DNA of 64,000 nt. Origin: Anagrus nilaparvatae (taxonomy: Eukaryota; Arthropoda; Insecta; Hymenoptera; Mymaridae). Both the position numbers and the translations under genes were made by a program. The stretch lies in the NCBI GenBank assembly GCA_022575985.1, contig JAKSXM010000269.1, positions 3,410,001 to 3,474,000 of the forward strand, read 5' to 3'. The notes beneath the pieces are model-generated. The model was not told where the DNA came from and did not search any database. It saw only the letters and a program-made list of their open reading frames with translations. This document shows, piece after piece, positions 33,985 to 44,829 of this stretch (the first letter of the stretch is position 1; the number at the start of each line of letters is the position of its first letter).

Positions 33985-35139
33985 TGTCCAGATCTGAAAG
34001 GTCTGACCTTGGGACACACTGCTTAAGCGTCATTGATTTTAAACCATTATTTTATTATCGCTATGTGGACGATATTATCACTTGCATTCCTAGGGATAAA
34101 GTAATGTATTTGCTAAACACTTTCAACTCTTATCATCTTAAACTACAGTTTACCCATGAAAATGAGTATGACAATTAGCAAAAAAAGACAACAAAATTTT
34201 ACATAACTGGTATAGGAAACCTATTTCATCTTTGAGATATGTAAATTTCAGATCTGGACATACAAAACATCAGAAAATAGGTATCATATATTGTCTAATT
34301 GATAAAGCAATACTATTATCAAATGAGATTTTTCATAAAGAGAATCTAGCCATTGTTAAGGATATACTACTGAACAATGACTATCCTCCTGAGAGGTTTA
34401 TTAATTATTATGTTCAGAAAAGGCTAGATACAATAAAATATAGGAAGGAAAATAGTATAGCAAACAATAATGACATTATTGACATTCAAAAAGCTATTAG
34501 TATAAAGAAACCAAAATTAAATGTGCCCCCTTTGTTGATGGTTTCTATGATGACATGAACAAATGCTGCAAGAGACACAATATACTAGCTATACCAAAAA
34601 TTGTAAATAACTTAAGTGACAACAGCATAATAATAAAAGCTAAGGATAAAATTCCTAAAGAAAAACAAATTGGCGTTGTCTATAAATTAGATTGCTCAGA
34701 ATGTCCAGCTACTTATGTTGGTGAAACCAAAAGAGAAGTGGGCATAAGACTTGGTGAGCATAAAGCACCCATTGATGCATTGATAAAAAAAGAAAAAGAA
34801 AAAAACCAAAATGAAACTGATATACCCCGTAAGAGACCACAAAGACGTGTTGTTATTGAAAAACCCCCAAATTATACTGAAAACAATGGTGATCAAGAAA
34901 AACAACAAAAAAACTCTAGTGATGATAAAGTTGTTTTAACACATTTTAAAAGGACCAGACATAATTTTTCTTGGCAAAAGTTTAAAATTCTTGATCATGA
35001 GTCAAATTACCACAAGAGGAACACTAGTGAAGTTTTATGTATCAATATTTATAGGAACACCATAAATGAGCAAGGGGACTCTGAAAAATTGTTTAAACCA
35101 TATTTGTCTAACATCCATAAAATGAAAAAAAACTTATGA
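33985..35139 (+). pseudogene. Penelope-like RT-endonuclease gene, truncated
   Basis: Codes for the end of the RT palm with the catalytic YVDD (34062-34073, in FYYRYVDDIITC), the thumb (34232-34558) and the GIY-YIG endonuclease (34555-35139). The endonuclease shows GVVY, the CSEC cysteine pair, YVGETKREVGIRLGEH and a later H...H/C region (KRTRHNFSW, NYHKR, TSEVLC), all typical of the Penelope GIY-YIG type. Two frame changes (near 34178 and 34550) and an internal deletion after the YVDD block break the gene, and the N-terminal half is missing. Confidence 0.9.
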
Positions 35140-35550
35140 ATATTTGTTGCTATATTGATATTCTACTTTATCATCATTTTGTATTATGATTTTTAATTAA
35201 CATCCTGAAATGTAGATGTCTACACATATATGTTTTTTGACAAATTTTAAAATTATCAGCTGATTTTCAGACAACAATAACAGCAGAAAAAATCATCATC
35301 AATACATACTAAGATTGATTTAACTTTTTGTTTTTTAATTTGTAATTTATTTAATATTTTTAATTATAAAGTGACTTTCTATACAGTATTTTTAATTAAA
35401 TATATGTAATGATTAGGATTAAGAAAAGATTTTTATCAATGTCAAAATTTTACGATATTTAATTTAACTATTTAACATCATATTGTAAGTTTTTTAATTA
35501 TTTTTATATTTTTTTAAATTTTATAGTATTCTATCATAATTGTATATTTT

Positions 35551-35600
35551 AGCCTTGATAAAGACTCCATGTGAGTCGAAAGCTTGGACTTTATCAACAT
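35551..35600 (+). ncRNA. Hammerhead-like hairpin in the Penelope terminal repeat
   Basis: CTTGATAAA is followed by a stem GACTC-CATGT-GAGTC and then GAAA (35554-35581). Penelope-like elements carry minimal hammerhead ribozymes whose core is CTGATGA-stem II-GAAA; here the first box reads TTGATAA. The inverse copy is at about 33800-33830. Element 2 has a GATCC/GGATC stem at the same place. I see a conserved fold with compensating changes but not a canonical core, so activity is doubtful. Confidence 0.45.
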
Positions 35601-35723
35601 CTCAATAAATTAAATCAAGAAGTTGCTCGTAAAGGTTGTTATTATTTCAATTATTTTAAATACTCTCCTTGTTATCGAGCGATACAATAAATTTTGAATA
35701 TTAATTAATATTCATTATTAATT

Positions 35724-36049
35724 ATTTTTTGAATTTGATTTCTAAATTAGCGGAATTTTTTATAATTCTTTTTCGGATTAATGTTTTTCTTTTTAATATT
35801 CTTATTATTGACTGGTTTTCCTTAATGGCTGTTGATCTCGATGATTTTAATTGGATTGCTTATGTTTTAATTTTTTGTTTTGTGCTGGTATTGCATAGAC
35901 TTTTTACTTGTTTTCAGCCTTTTGGAGGTCAACAATATGTTTAGCGCATGGCTGTCCTAGTTTTATTTTACTGGTATTAGTTCTGTTGAACATCCGCTAC
36001 CTCTCGATCCACGCCCGGAGTCAGTTAACTGTTTTCCTGATGTTCTTCA
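35724..36049. other. No recognisable gene
   Basis: AT-rich, between the Penelope tail and the minus-strand gag. Open frames on the plus strand here are hydrophobic and T-rich and look incidental; on the minus strand it may be the decayed gag/protease continuation. Confidence 0.35.
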
Positions 36050-37979
36050 ATTTTATTTTCTGCGTTTATCCTTTTCCTACAGTTAGCAATTATGTGGCCT
36101 TTTTTATGACAATAAAAGCATTCAACGTTATCATCAGTATTTGTTTCTACTTGGATATAACATATATATAATTATTATATATAACATTCATCTTCTTTGT
36201 GGGCTGATTTTCCGCAATGGCTGAACTTTGGTTGCGACCTGCATTCGGTGGCTAAATGACAAATTGTTACACATTTGGCACTGTACTGGTTTATTTTTGT
36301 CTCTACTTTGTTTTACCGTTATTTTTTCGCATTCGGAGATGAGATGATGGTCTGGATTGCATATTTGGTATCTCGCTTTATTACCTGCGTTAACGACTTT
36401 TACTTCTTTGTCTTCAACTTTCACTTATTCGTACACACACGTATTTCAAATCTCATATCTTTAAGAAAGAATCTAGTCAGATCCCTTTCTATTTCATCCT
36501 CGTCAGTATGTCTGCTTTTTACTAACCTTGCTTTTTTGATCTTTCGACTTACTTTTTTAATTTTATTCGCAAAGATTATAATTGTTTCTTTTTCTTTTTC
36601 CCTGGGTTGTGATAACTCGCCGTTTAGCTCATTTGACATTTTGGGGTGTTCAAACGCAAATCCCATGAATTCCGTTAGTTTATTTACGCTACTAAAAGCT
36701 TGAGCCAATGTGGCCCTACTTGCCTTACCTAAAAGTCTCATTTGTATTAGCTGTATGAGTTCGTATTCGTTTTCCGGCGGATTCATATTCCGGGCTCGAC
36801 CGATCCTATTATTAATGCTTCCAGTTCGTCTGCTTTTTCATTGAACTTAGGTACCATTTCCAGTGTGTTATTGAGAAGGGCCTAATTTTTGCTAAACTTT
36901 AGTTTTGGCCATAAATTGATCTAGCTGTGTTATAGGTATGATTCTCCGTGGGTGGTCTTGCATATCTGCAATTGCTTTGTCCGTGAGCGAGGTTGCAAAA
37001 CCTGCAAGGTTCGTCCATATTTCCTTCTATGTAGTACATTGTTGAGCATAGAGTTTTTAAAGGTATGCTTCTGTCTGGCCTCTTATTTGTGCTATGTCCG
37101 AAGTTAGTGCTTTGCTGATGTGTGTTGTATATTGTATTTCCTCTTTGAGTAGTATTGTCTTGATTATATGACTGATAGAGGTTGCCATTTTCTTGATTTA
37201 CTCCGTTCTTTTTTTTATAAACTTTTGTTGAATCTACATTCCATTCAATTTTCTTTGTTTACGGTGTAAAGTTGGAGTTTCTTTAAATTGAGACTGCTCT
37301 ATATTTAGCATTGCTATTTCTACGGATAGCTCTTCTACTACTATTAATAATCTGATTTCAGACCTTTGTTGTATAGCTCTATCAATATTGCACATGTTTC
37401 GTAATTCTTGAGTGCCTTTCCTACTAGTTCTACGTCATCGTTAGTTATATTTTAATTCAGAAAAAAAGTTCTTCTGCTGGTTGTGTTAATTTTCCCTCAG
37501 CTGATTCTTTAATAACGTGATTTGCTAAAAATTTAATGTAATCTGCAGTGGATGGCTCTGTATTGTCTCTTGATAAATTACAATATATTTTGAATTTATT
37601 TCTAAAACGAGAGTAAAGGTAAATATTTAAGGGGTTTTTTGCCTTTTCTAATTCTAATAATATATTAATGATAGCTGACGGGTCTATTTGGCTATTAATT
37701 AACTCGTTTAAAATACTAACGAAGGTTGTCTTTGACAAGTTTTTCTACTTTGTCGGCTGAAGAGGTACCTTTTAATAACTCGATTAAGGTTTTGTCTGGT
37801 ACGTTAACTAATTTGCTAGTGTGCTCTAAATAATATTTTTGATATTTTTTTGCTAACGCAGTGAACCAGACTTCGTTTAAGTCACCAAAAGAAGCATTGC
37901 CTACTAATTTATCATAAGCTTTTTCTGTTATAGGGTCTTTTGCTTCATGTAAGTCTGCTAATCTGTTAAGTGCGCTCAT
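36050..37979 (-). pseudogene. LTR-retrotransposon gag (gypsy-like), decayed
   Basis: The minus strand starts at Met 37979 (MSALNRLADLHEAKDPITEK). Coding blocks are 37979-37716 and 37738-37457 (frameshifted overlap), a stop-ridden middle part (TDKAIADMQDHPRRIIPITQ near 36950), then 36786-36421 (ENEYELIQLIQMRLLGKAS, a gag capsid signature) and 36424-36188. Zinc knuckles follow: YQICNPDHHLISEC (first Cys changed to Tyr), CQMCNN and an intact CFYCHKKGHIIANC at 36072-36134. No protease or pol follows before the Penelope element. A primer-binding site and an LTR lie upstream. Confidence 0.75.
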
Positions 37980-38429
37980 TTTGAAGAAAAGAATTTTAAT
38001 TTTAGAGCGAAAGTTTTGAGAATATTTTGATTCTAGAATAGAATTACTTGCCTATACCACTGTATTGACTCTATTTATGAAAGCTGGATACCTCCTCGTC
38101 ATTAAAACTTTTACTAAATAGAAAAATAGAAAGTTTTTGAAAAGAAAGGTCTTTAGTTTGCAAATACCTTTGCATTTATCCGGTTAATAGAAACTAGACG
38201 TTTCCCCGTCAACCAAAGAACAGTATTTGTATATTTCTTAGTCTGCAAATACCTATGTATTTTACCCGGTTTACAGAAACTTGACGTTTTCCCTACGACA
38301 TTAAAATATGGCTAAAGTTATTTTGTAAAAACTTGCGTTTTTATAACTTTAGTGAAAAAAAAAATGAAAATAGCAGATTAATAAAGTAAGAAGTAGTAAA
38401 AAACCTAAACCTTGTCTCCTTAATATAGT

Positions 38430-38450
38430 TCGTCCAGAAATTGGCCCCCA
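38430..38450 (-). promoter_or_regulatory. Candidate primer-binding site
   Basis: On the minus strand, TGGGGGCCAATTTCTGG directly follows ...ATTACA (the inferred LTR end at 38451) and precedes the gag leader. A TGG-starting site just after the LTR is the usual place for the tRNA primer-binding site; the tRNA is not identified. Confidence 0.5.
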
Positions 38451-39300
38451 TGTAATGATTAGAGCTTTTGCTACCGGTTACAAACTGATTTTAATGCATT
38501 TTAACGTGAATTCTACTTGCAACTAATTTCTTTAGGAATATGGCAAACTGTAATTAAGAGGACAATATTTATCGAGTAAAATATGGTTTTTACTCGATAT
38601 CTTGAATTTTTTGAAAATTTCTTCCAAAATTTTGGATGAATAAAAAAAACTTTTAAAAGTTTATAGAAATGTATGTATGATTGCATGCTTCTAATTGGTG
38701 GTATCTGTAGCATATTGAAGTATTAAGCTCATTCTTTGAGGAAACTTAGTGCCAGCTAGGCAGGGTATTTTTTTTGCTCTACGAGCAGGTTTCACAGATG
38801 TAATTTTTTACATGCGTCTAGGTAAGAATGCCTTACGCATATCTAGGGCCGGGCCCTAGTTTATTTCGGACTCCATGCTTAACATGTTTACCGTCAAATC
38901 CACCCCACTTTATGCCTTATGCAAGTCAACACGGAACCGTTTAATACATTACTTCAGGTTGACTTAAGGCCATGTATCCTCTCTATCAGAAGATCCTTTC
39001 AATCAGTTTCTGTTTTCTCCATAATATTGGATTTTTCTTTTAAATAATATGATGAAAACAGATTCCTAGCCACGACGTGTTGAAGAGTTTTAAATCAGTT
39101 TATATTTACGAAAGTATTTTCATACTACGAATAGCGTCTATATACAGTTATAAAACTCTTACTCGGGAGGCAAACCTTCTCTATATGTAAGTATAGTAGT
39201 ATCTCTACTTATATACAGTCGTGAGATTTAAACCACTCGACCATCGCCGAAGCGTATAGTATTGAAATACTAGTATTGAATATAGCAGAATATAATGCGG
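38451..39300 (-). repeat. Probable LTR of the 36-38-kb element (outer boundary uncertain)
   Basis: Its inner end is TGTAATGATTAG on the plus strand (CA on the minus). The first ~140 bp resemble 20657-20810 (CTTGCAACTAATTTCTTTAGG, GGCAAACTGTAATTAAGAGG). I could not locate the outer TG end; the sequence up to about 39300 has GC-richer patches such as TAGGGCCGGGCCCTAG near 38846. Confidence 0.45.
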
Positions 39301-41162
39301 AATTTAATGTGTAATTCATATTGGGTTTCTGAAAATGAATAAATTGAAAATATTAAAATTATAAAATATTAATTTCTTTTGATATCTAATTCATATCCTA
39401 TTTCTAATAATAAATAAATCCAAAAATGTTATTTCATGGTGCCAACAGTTTTAAGTACGAGTATAAAGCTTATATAAAGCTCGTCTCAAAAGACCTCTTA
39501 TTAGATCCTGAAAATACCTATTTTAGTAAAAAAATACGACATTGTTTTGAATTTTCGACCACCAACTTCAGCAGAAGATATTTTAAAAGCATTTAAGTTT
39601 TTTTTTTAAATAAAAAAAACACCTGGGGGTTTTCATTCAAAGATTAATTTAAAAAAAAGAGGTTGAGCCCTCTTAACTGTAATAATAATATTTCTTATTT
39701 AAGAATTTACTAATTTACCATGTATATGGTAGTTCGCTTGAATTTACATTTTCATCGTTTCAAAAACAATGTAGGTTTCATTCTCAATTTTAGTAAGGTA
39801 TTGAATCTTTATTCAGAATAATTACAACTCAATAAATTCATAAGAAAATATTTATATTTTAGAAGCAATTGCCTTTTTTTAATTAAAAGAAAAAATCGAT
39901 AATGTCAACATAAAAAAGATAAATTAGTGTAAAGCTAAAATCCTCCTAGGAAAGTAATGGAAACCGAGGATATGAGAAATCTTGATAAAACTAATGCTCT
40001 TGTAACTATATCCAGCGGATCAAAAAGAAGGTAATCTAATAATTTAAATCTAAATATATAATAAATTTTTTTCGAAATAACTAGGTTCGTTTATATTATT
40101 ATTAATACCAAAAGATATTAATATCTTCTTTATAAACATATATTTTAAAATAATTTTAATTAAACAAAATTTTAAATAATTTGTTAAGATAAGCAAGTAA
40201 AACTTTCAATTCTTTTCAAACACTGCTTGAGATTTGTCGATTGCAATAGCGTAAGATTCAAATGGATATTGAATTCGAATATATTATATTATTATAGTTC
40301 GAGAAACAAATTTTGATTGTTTTTATTAAAATATGGTCCTTGATAATTATCGAAATCTACTTTAATTTTTTCAGATAATTATGGGGTGATTCTTTATTTA
40401 AGTTAATAGATTAAAGTTAACATAAATTAGAGTTCCATTAATTAAAACGCCTGTATTGCTTAACATTTGCTGCATTTCTATAATATACATTAATAATATA
40501 TTTTGCAAAATTAATGCTTTTATTTAAACAGTGCATGTTTGTGAAATTGTTGCTAGAATTCAAACCACTGGATTTCTAGTATTATTTAAATATTTTTCTT
40601 AATGAGCTCCAACTTGAGAAGATAGTAGAAATAAATATATTGCATGTTTAAAAGATGCTAGTTCATTAGGTACCATACATTTTCTTCTATTCCCGAGCAA
40701 GAATCGTCTTTTACGATTTTAAAACTCAAACAAATTACCGTAAAAATATTCTCAAAATGTTTTTTTACCAGCGACACTCGTACTTTTGTTCGTAATAGAG
40801 TAAAAAAATATATTTAAAAAATGTATGTATTTCGTAAAAATAAATATTTCTTGTTAAGATAGCTAAAAATTTAATTTTAATTTTTAAAAATTTAATTCAA
40901 AGAAAACTACAGTCCTCTTTTACGAGGATTGTAAAAATGTTCATAAAATATTTTTTCGCCCAAATAGTTAATGAAAAAAAATCACCATAGTAGTAAAAAT
41001 ATCTCAAAAACACATTTAAATTCTTATAACAAATTAAAAACAATACTCTTTTTCATTGTTATTTTTATTTATATTGCCCATTACTTTATAATATAAATCT
41101 TAAAATTTTTATTTTGTAATGACGAAGGACTGGGCCAAAATGAAAATACTTTTTTTAGTTTT
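39301..41162. repeat. Non-coding AT-rich; dispersed repeat copy at 39478-39655
   Basis: No gene is visible. 39478-39655 matches 6961-7140 in direct orientation (CTCGTCTCAAAAGACCTCTT, TTTTCGACCACCAACTTCAG). I see nothing else of structure. Confidence 0.5.
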
Positions 41163-41579
41163 TATCACTCTTCTTGTAGTATTTGACTAGTCGAACTAGG
41201 ATATCGGTATGAACTGATTATACGGATTGTATGAAAAATGCTACTTAGAATGATTTCTAATTTTGCAAGATGCTTTATTACAGTATTCTAAAGAATAAAT
41301 CATTTTAATATTAAGAATTTTTTAAATATATTTGCTTCCTACTCAGTTATTTAGGTTTTTAACAATTCACTTTTGCTTGAAAAAACAAATAATAAAATAC
41401 CAAAAGGATATTTACTGAAGTAATTTTTAATATCAAAAGGATTTATTCTTTGGAATACTGTAATGAAGCATCTTGCAAAATTAGAAATCATTCTAAGTAG
41501 CATTTTTCATACAATCCGTATAATCAGTTCATACCGATATCCTAGTTCGACTAGTCAAATACTACAGGAAGAGTGTTAT
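41163..41579. mobile_element. Fold-back MITE-like element (417 bp)
   Basis: Left arm 41163-41312 (ATCACTCTTCTTGTAGTATT, GACTAGTCGAACTAGGATAT) and right arm 41427-41579 are inverse copies of about 150 bp around a ~115-bp loop. The loop's right part plus arm tip is repeated directly at 41632-41752 (TTTGCTTCCTACTCAATTAT, ACTTTTGCTTGAAAAACAG). No coding capacity and no clear target duplication. Confidence 0.75.
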
Positions 41580-41631
41580 GAAGACTGTGAATGAAATACT
41601 AATAATTTTCAGTTTAGCGAGAGTTTATTTA

Positions 41632-41752
41632 AGTATTCCAAAGAATAAATCAATATAATATTAATAATTTTTTAAGTGTATTTGCTTCCTACTCAATTAT
41701 TTAGGTTTTGAACAATTTACTTTTGCTTGAAAAACAGATAATAAAATACCAT
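41632..41752 (+). repeat. Direct repeat of 41284-41400
   Basis: AAAGAATAAATCA, then TATTTGCTTCCTACTCARTT, then TTTTGCTTGAAAAA and AATAAAATACC occur in both copies in the same order. This suggests that the fold-back lies in, or captured part of, a longer repeat. Confidence 0.65.
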
Positions 41753-42484
41753 AATAACAAAAGAAACAATGAATCCTATTGCTTATATGTTTAATATGTT
41801 ATTAACATTTTTAATGTAATTTTGTTTATAATTTTGAAAATTACATTAAAAATTTTAATAGCATAATAAATAACAAAAAATTATTTATTTATATAATTAA
41901 AAATAATATATTTAATAATATTAAAAAACGACCTTTCCGAGTAAATGATGCTTATTCATTAAATTTTAATGAATTCCGAGTTTTCGATCCGCATAGGATC
42001 TTTATCAAGGCTAGAAATATAATAACATAATGTAATACATTTTTTTAAAATTAAAATAAATTAAAAGACTTACATATAGATGTTTTAAAATTATCAACAA
42101 ATTATAAAAATATCAGTTAAAAAATTTTAGTACAGCAAACAAAAAGTTATGTTAAACGTAACCTAAAACAAATTATAAATAAATTACTTATAAAAATATG
42201 AAAATCTAAATAATAGAGTACAGTGCATACTTAACAATAAAAATACAAAATTACTATTAATAAATAAATAACAATAAGAATATAAAAATGTATCGTAAAA
42301 ATATTTTCTCCATGTGATGCAGTTGTTATGTTGATCAGCTGAGAATTTGAAAAAATACATGATGAATAAATGTATAAGGACATCTATCTATCAATATATT
42401 TATCAATATTCGTCAAAAAAAATTTTTAAATGATAAGGTACGAAGGTAAGGTAGATGAGTTGTGTGTAAACAATGAATAAAAAT

Positions 42485-43015
42485 TCATGTATTATTTTTC
42501 ATTTTATGGATGTTTGATAAATATGGTTTAAACATTTTTTCAGAGTCAGCTTGTTCATTGATAGCATTCTCATACATGTTAATATGTAAATACTCACTAG
42601 TTTTTCTCTTGTGATAATTAGACTCATGGTCAAGAATTTTAAACTTTACCCATGAGAAATCATGTTTAGTCGTCTTAAAATGTTTGAATACCACTTTATC
42701 ATCATTAATATCATCTTGTTTACCTTTTTCAACATAACTGTCAGTATCATCAGTCTCCTTGTAATTTGGAGGATTTTCGATGACAACGCGTCTCTTCGGC
42801 CTTATTCGGGATGGAATAACTATTTTTTCATTTTTACTTTTTTCTTTTTTTAAAACTGCATTTATAGGTGCCCAATGTTCACCAAGCCTTATGCCCACCT
42901 CTCTCTTGGTCTCACCAATACAAGTAGCTGGACACTCAGAGCAATTAATTTTATAAACCACTCCAAGTTCATTGTTTACAAACAACGCATCTACCTTACC
43001 TTCGTACCTTATCAT
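42485..43015 (-). pseudogene. Penelope-like GIY-YIG endonuclease domain, isolated
   Basis: A 176-codon open frame. Its first ~14 codons (MIRYEGKVDALFVN) derive from the inverted repeat, and the true endonuclease begins at about NELGVVYKINCSEC. It shows GVVY, the CSEC pair, CIGETKREVGIRLGEH (YIG changed to CIG) and an FKTTKHDFSW...NYHKR...TSEYLHI region. RT is absent, so the fragment could not retrotranspose. By eye the protein is close to that of element 1. Confidence 0.85.
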
Positions 43016-43470
43016 TTAAAAAAATTTTTTTGGTTAATATTGATTAATATATTGATAAATAGATGTCTATACTTATACGTTTATTCATCATGTATTTTTT
43101 CAAATTCCCAGCTGATCAACATATCAACTGCATCACATGGAGAAAATATTTTTACGATACATTTTTACATTCTTATTGTTATTTATTTATTAATAGTAAT
43201 TTTGTATTTTTATTGTTAAGTATGCACTGTACTCTATTATTTAGATTTTCCAGTATTAGGGTAACCAAAGTTTGTTAAGATTTTCATATTTTTATAAGTA
43301 ATTTATTAATAATTTGTTTTAGGTTACGTTTAACATAACTTTTTGTTGGCTGTATAAAATTTTCTAACTGATATTTTTATAATTTGTTGATATATTTTTA
43401 AAACATCTATATATGTAAGTCTTTTAATTTATTTTAATTTTAAATAAATTACATTATGTTATTATATTTC

Positions 43471-43510
43471 TAGCCTTGATAAAGATCCTATACGGATCGA
43501 AAGCTCGAAA
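43471..43510 (+). ncRNA. Hammerhead-like hairpin in Penelope-like element 2
   Basis: CTTGATAAA, stem GATCC-TATAC-GGATC, then GAAA (43475-43502); the inverse copy is at about 41981-42009 with loop TATGC. Compared with element 1 the stem bases differ on both sides in a compensating way. The catalytic box is TTGATAA, not CTGATGA. Confidence 0.45.
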
Positions 43511-43984
43511 TTCATAAAAATTTAATTAATAAACATCATTATACTAGGAAAGGTCGTTTTTTAATATTATGAAATTTATTACTCTCCTTATTATCGAGCG
43601 ATAACAAATATTGGATTTTCTTAAAATTCATTATAAAATTTTAAAAATAATATATTTGTAGTTTAAATATTAGTAAGTGAATTGTCTGCAACACTGCATC
43701 ATTCCTTCGCATCTTTTTACTATAGTATAATCGCGTCGGATTTACAAAACGAGTAAACTTTATATTTCTAGTTTTAAAACTGTTTTTTTTAAGATTTATC
43801 TTTTGGCGACTCGCGCCGACGCTATTTCTTTTTTGCAAATCTTATGCATTCTGCTTTATAAATGAGAAACTCAAATATAACTCATTTACTTGGTGATATT
43901 TTCTCGTTTTTCCAGTAGAGTGTACTACCTGCCAAGATACTGAAGATAGCTGCGCATGAGTGCCAAAAACCCATCTTATGTATG

Positions 43985-44800
43985 TACAATAGTTTTTCAT
44001 GTGCAATACTTTTGGGTGTCTTCAGTAAACTCTGGAAAAGATCCAGATTGATCCTTATCAGTAACGGCAAAGGGGATCTTAAAATGCAAAACTTTTGAAA
44101 TCTTCTAGAATTATTAGACATCGCCGGCAAAAACTACGAGAAGGTGCTTCAGCCAAGTATACTGAGGACCGTAGAAACTGCGGTAAATCTATGTCCCTGA
44201 TAATACGGTTTTCGTTCGATGCTATAAGCAGTATCGTTCAGGTCATCGAGAACCCATAGACAAACAATCACTATTCGAGACAAATCACTCTATTAGTGAC
44301 CCTCGATGTGAAGAATGCCTTTAACTCAGGAAGATGGAGCGATTTCAGGGAAGGGCTAAGGAACTTCCAGGTGCTAAAATACCTTTGAAGAATCATCACC
44401 TGAGCGATCAAGAAATAATCTTTGAAACTGCACAAGGAACAAAAGTGAGAAAAGTAACTGCAGGTGCAGTTCAAGGATCAGTCTTTGGACCGGATCAATG
44501 AAACATCATGTACGACCAGGTACTTAGGCTTCCAATGCCGGTTGATAATTTTATTGTAGGATACGCAGATGACGAGAATCACGTGACTAGAACCACGTGA
44601 CTAGAAAGTCATCACGGCAAAAGTTGAAAAATTGCCGAGAAGAAACTGAATCAGGCAATCCATGAGGTTAATTACTAGATGGAAGACCACGGCCTAAAGC
44701 TTGCAACGGCGAAGACTAATATTGTCCTATTCACCCGTAAATAGAGACCTTCGTCCCAATACGTATTAAGGAGTATAGGATAGAAACGGAGGCTTATGCT
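43985..44800 (+). pseudogene. R1-clade RT fragment, strongly decayed
   Basis: The plus strand encodes pieces in several frames: WKRSRLILISNGKG (44032-44075), LLVTLDVKNAFNSGRWSDF (44285-44345), GAVQGSVFGP (about 44463-44492), IVGYADDENHVTR (about 44555-44593) and MEDHGLKLATAKTNIVLFTR (44680-44740). These follow the order of the pol at 60-63 kb. Frameshifts and stops are frequent. No endonuclease or tail is present, so it is an old internal fragment of another subfamily. Confidence 0.85.
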
Positions 44801-44829
44801 CTGGGCGTAGAGGATTTTCTTTATCTATT

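Larger units (their letters stand above)
33736..35723 (+). mobile_element. Penelope-like element 1, head-to-head partial dimer
   Basis: The plus-strand copy runs from about 33985 to 35723 (RT end, endonuclease, 3' terminal repeat, tail). A minus-strand, internally deleted copy occupies 33736-34012: 33736-33888 is the inverse of about 35480-35640, and 33890-34012 is the inverse of coding sequence at about 34244-34356. The two copies meet at their 5' sides. Such partial dimers with inverted terminal repeats are known for Penelope-like elements. Confidence 0.85.
41914..43569 (-). mobile_element. Penelope-like element 2, head-to-head partial dimer
   Basis: The minus-strand copy carries the endonuclease (43015-42485) and its 3' terminal repeat (down to 41914). 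An inverse terminal repeat occupies about 42985-43569 on the plus strand. The repeats are ~550 bp and end in AATATTAAAAAACGACCTTT (left) and its inverse (right). The CTCCTTATTATCGAGCGATA tail follows at 43577. As in element 1, the copies meet 5' to 5', here at GTAAACAATGAA inside the start of the endonuclease. Confidence 0.85.

Noticed and set aside
35724..36703. Plus-strand hydrophobic open frames resembling membrane proteins
   Set aside because: From about 36050 on they are antisense to a recognisable gag with zinc knuckles; hydrophobicity comes from T-rich codons opposite lysine-rich coding. The part before 36050 has no recognisable motif.
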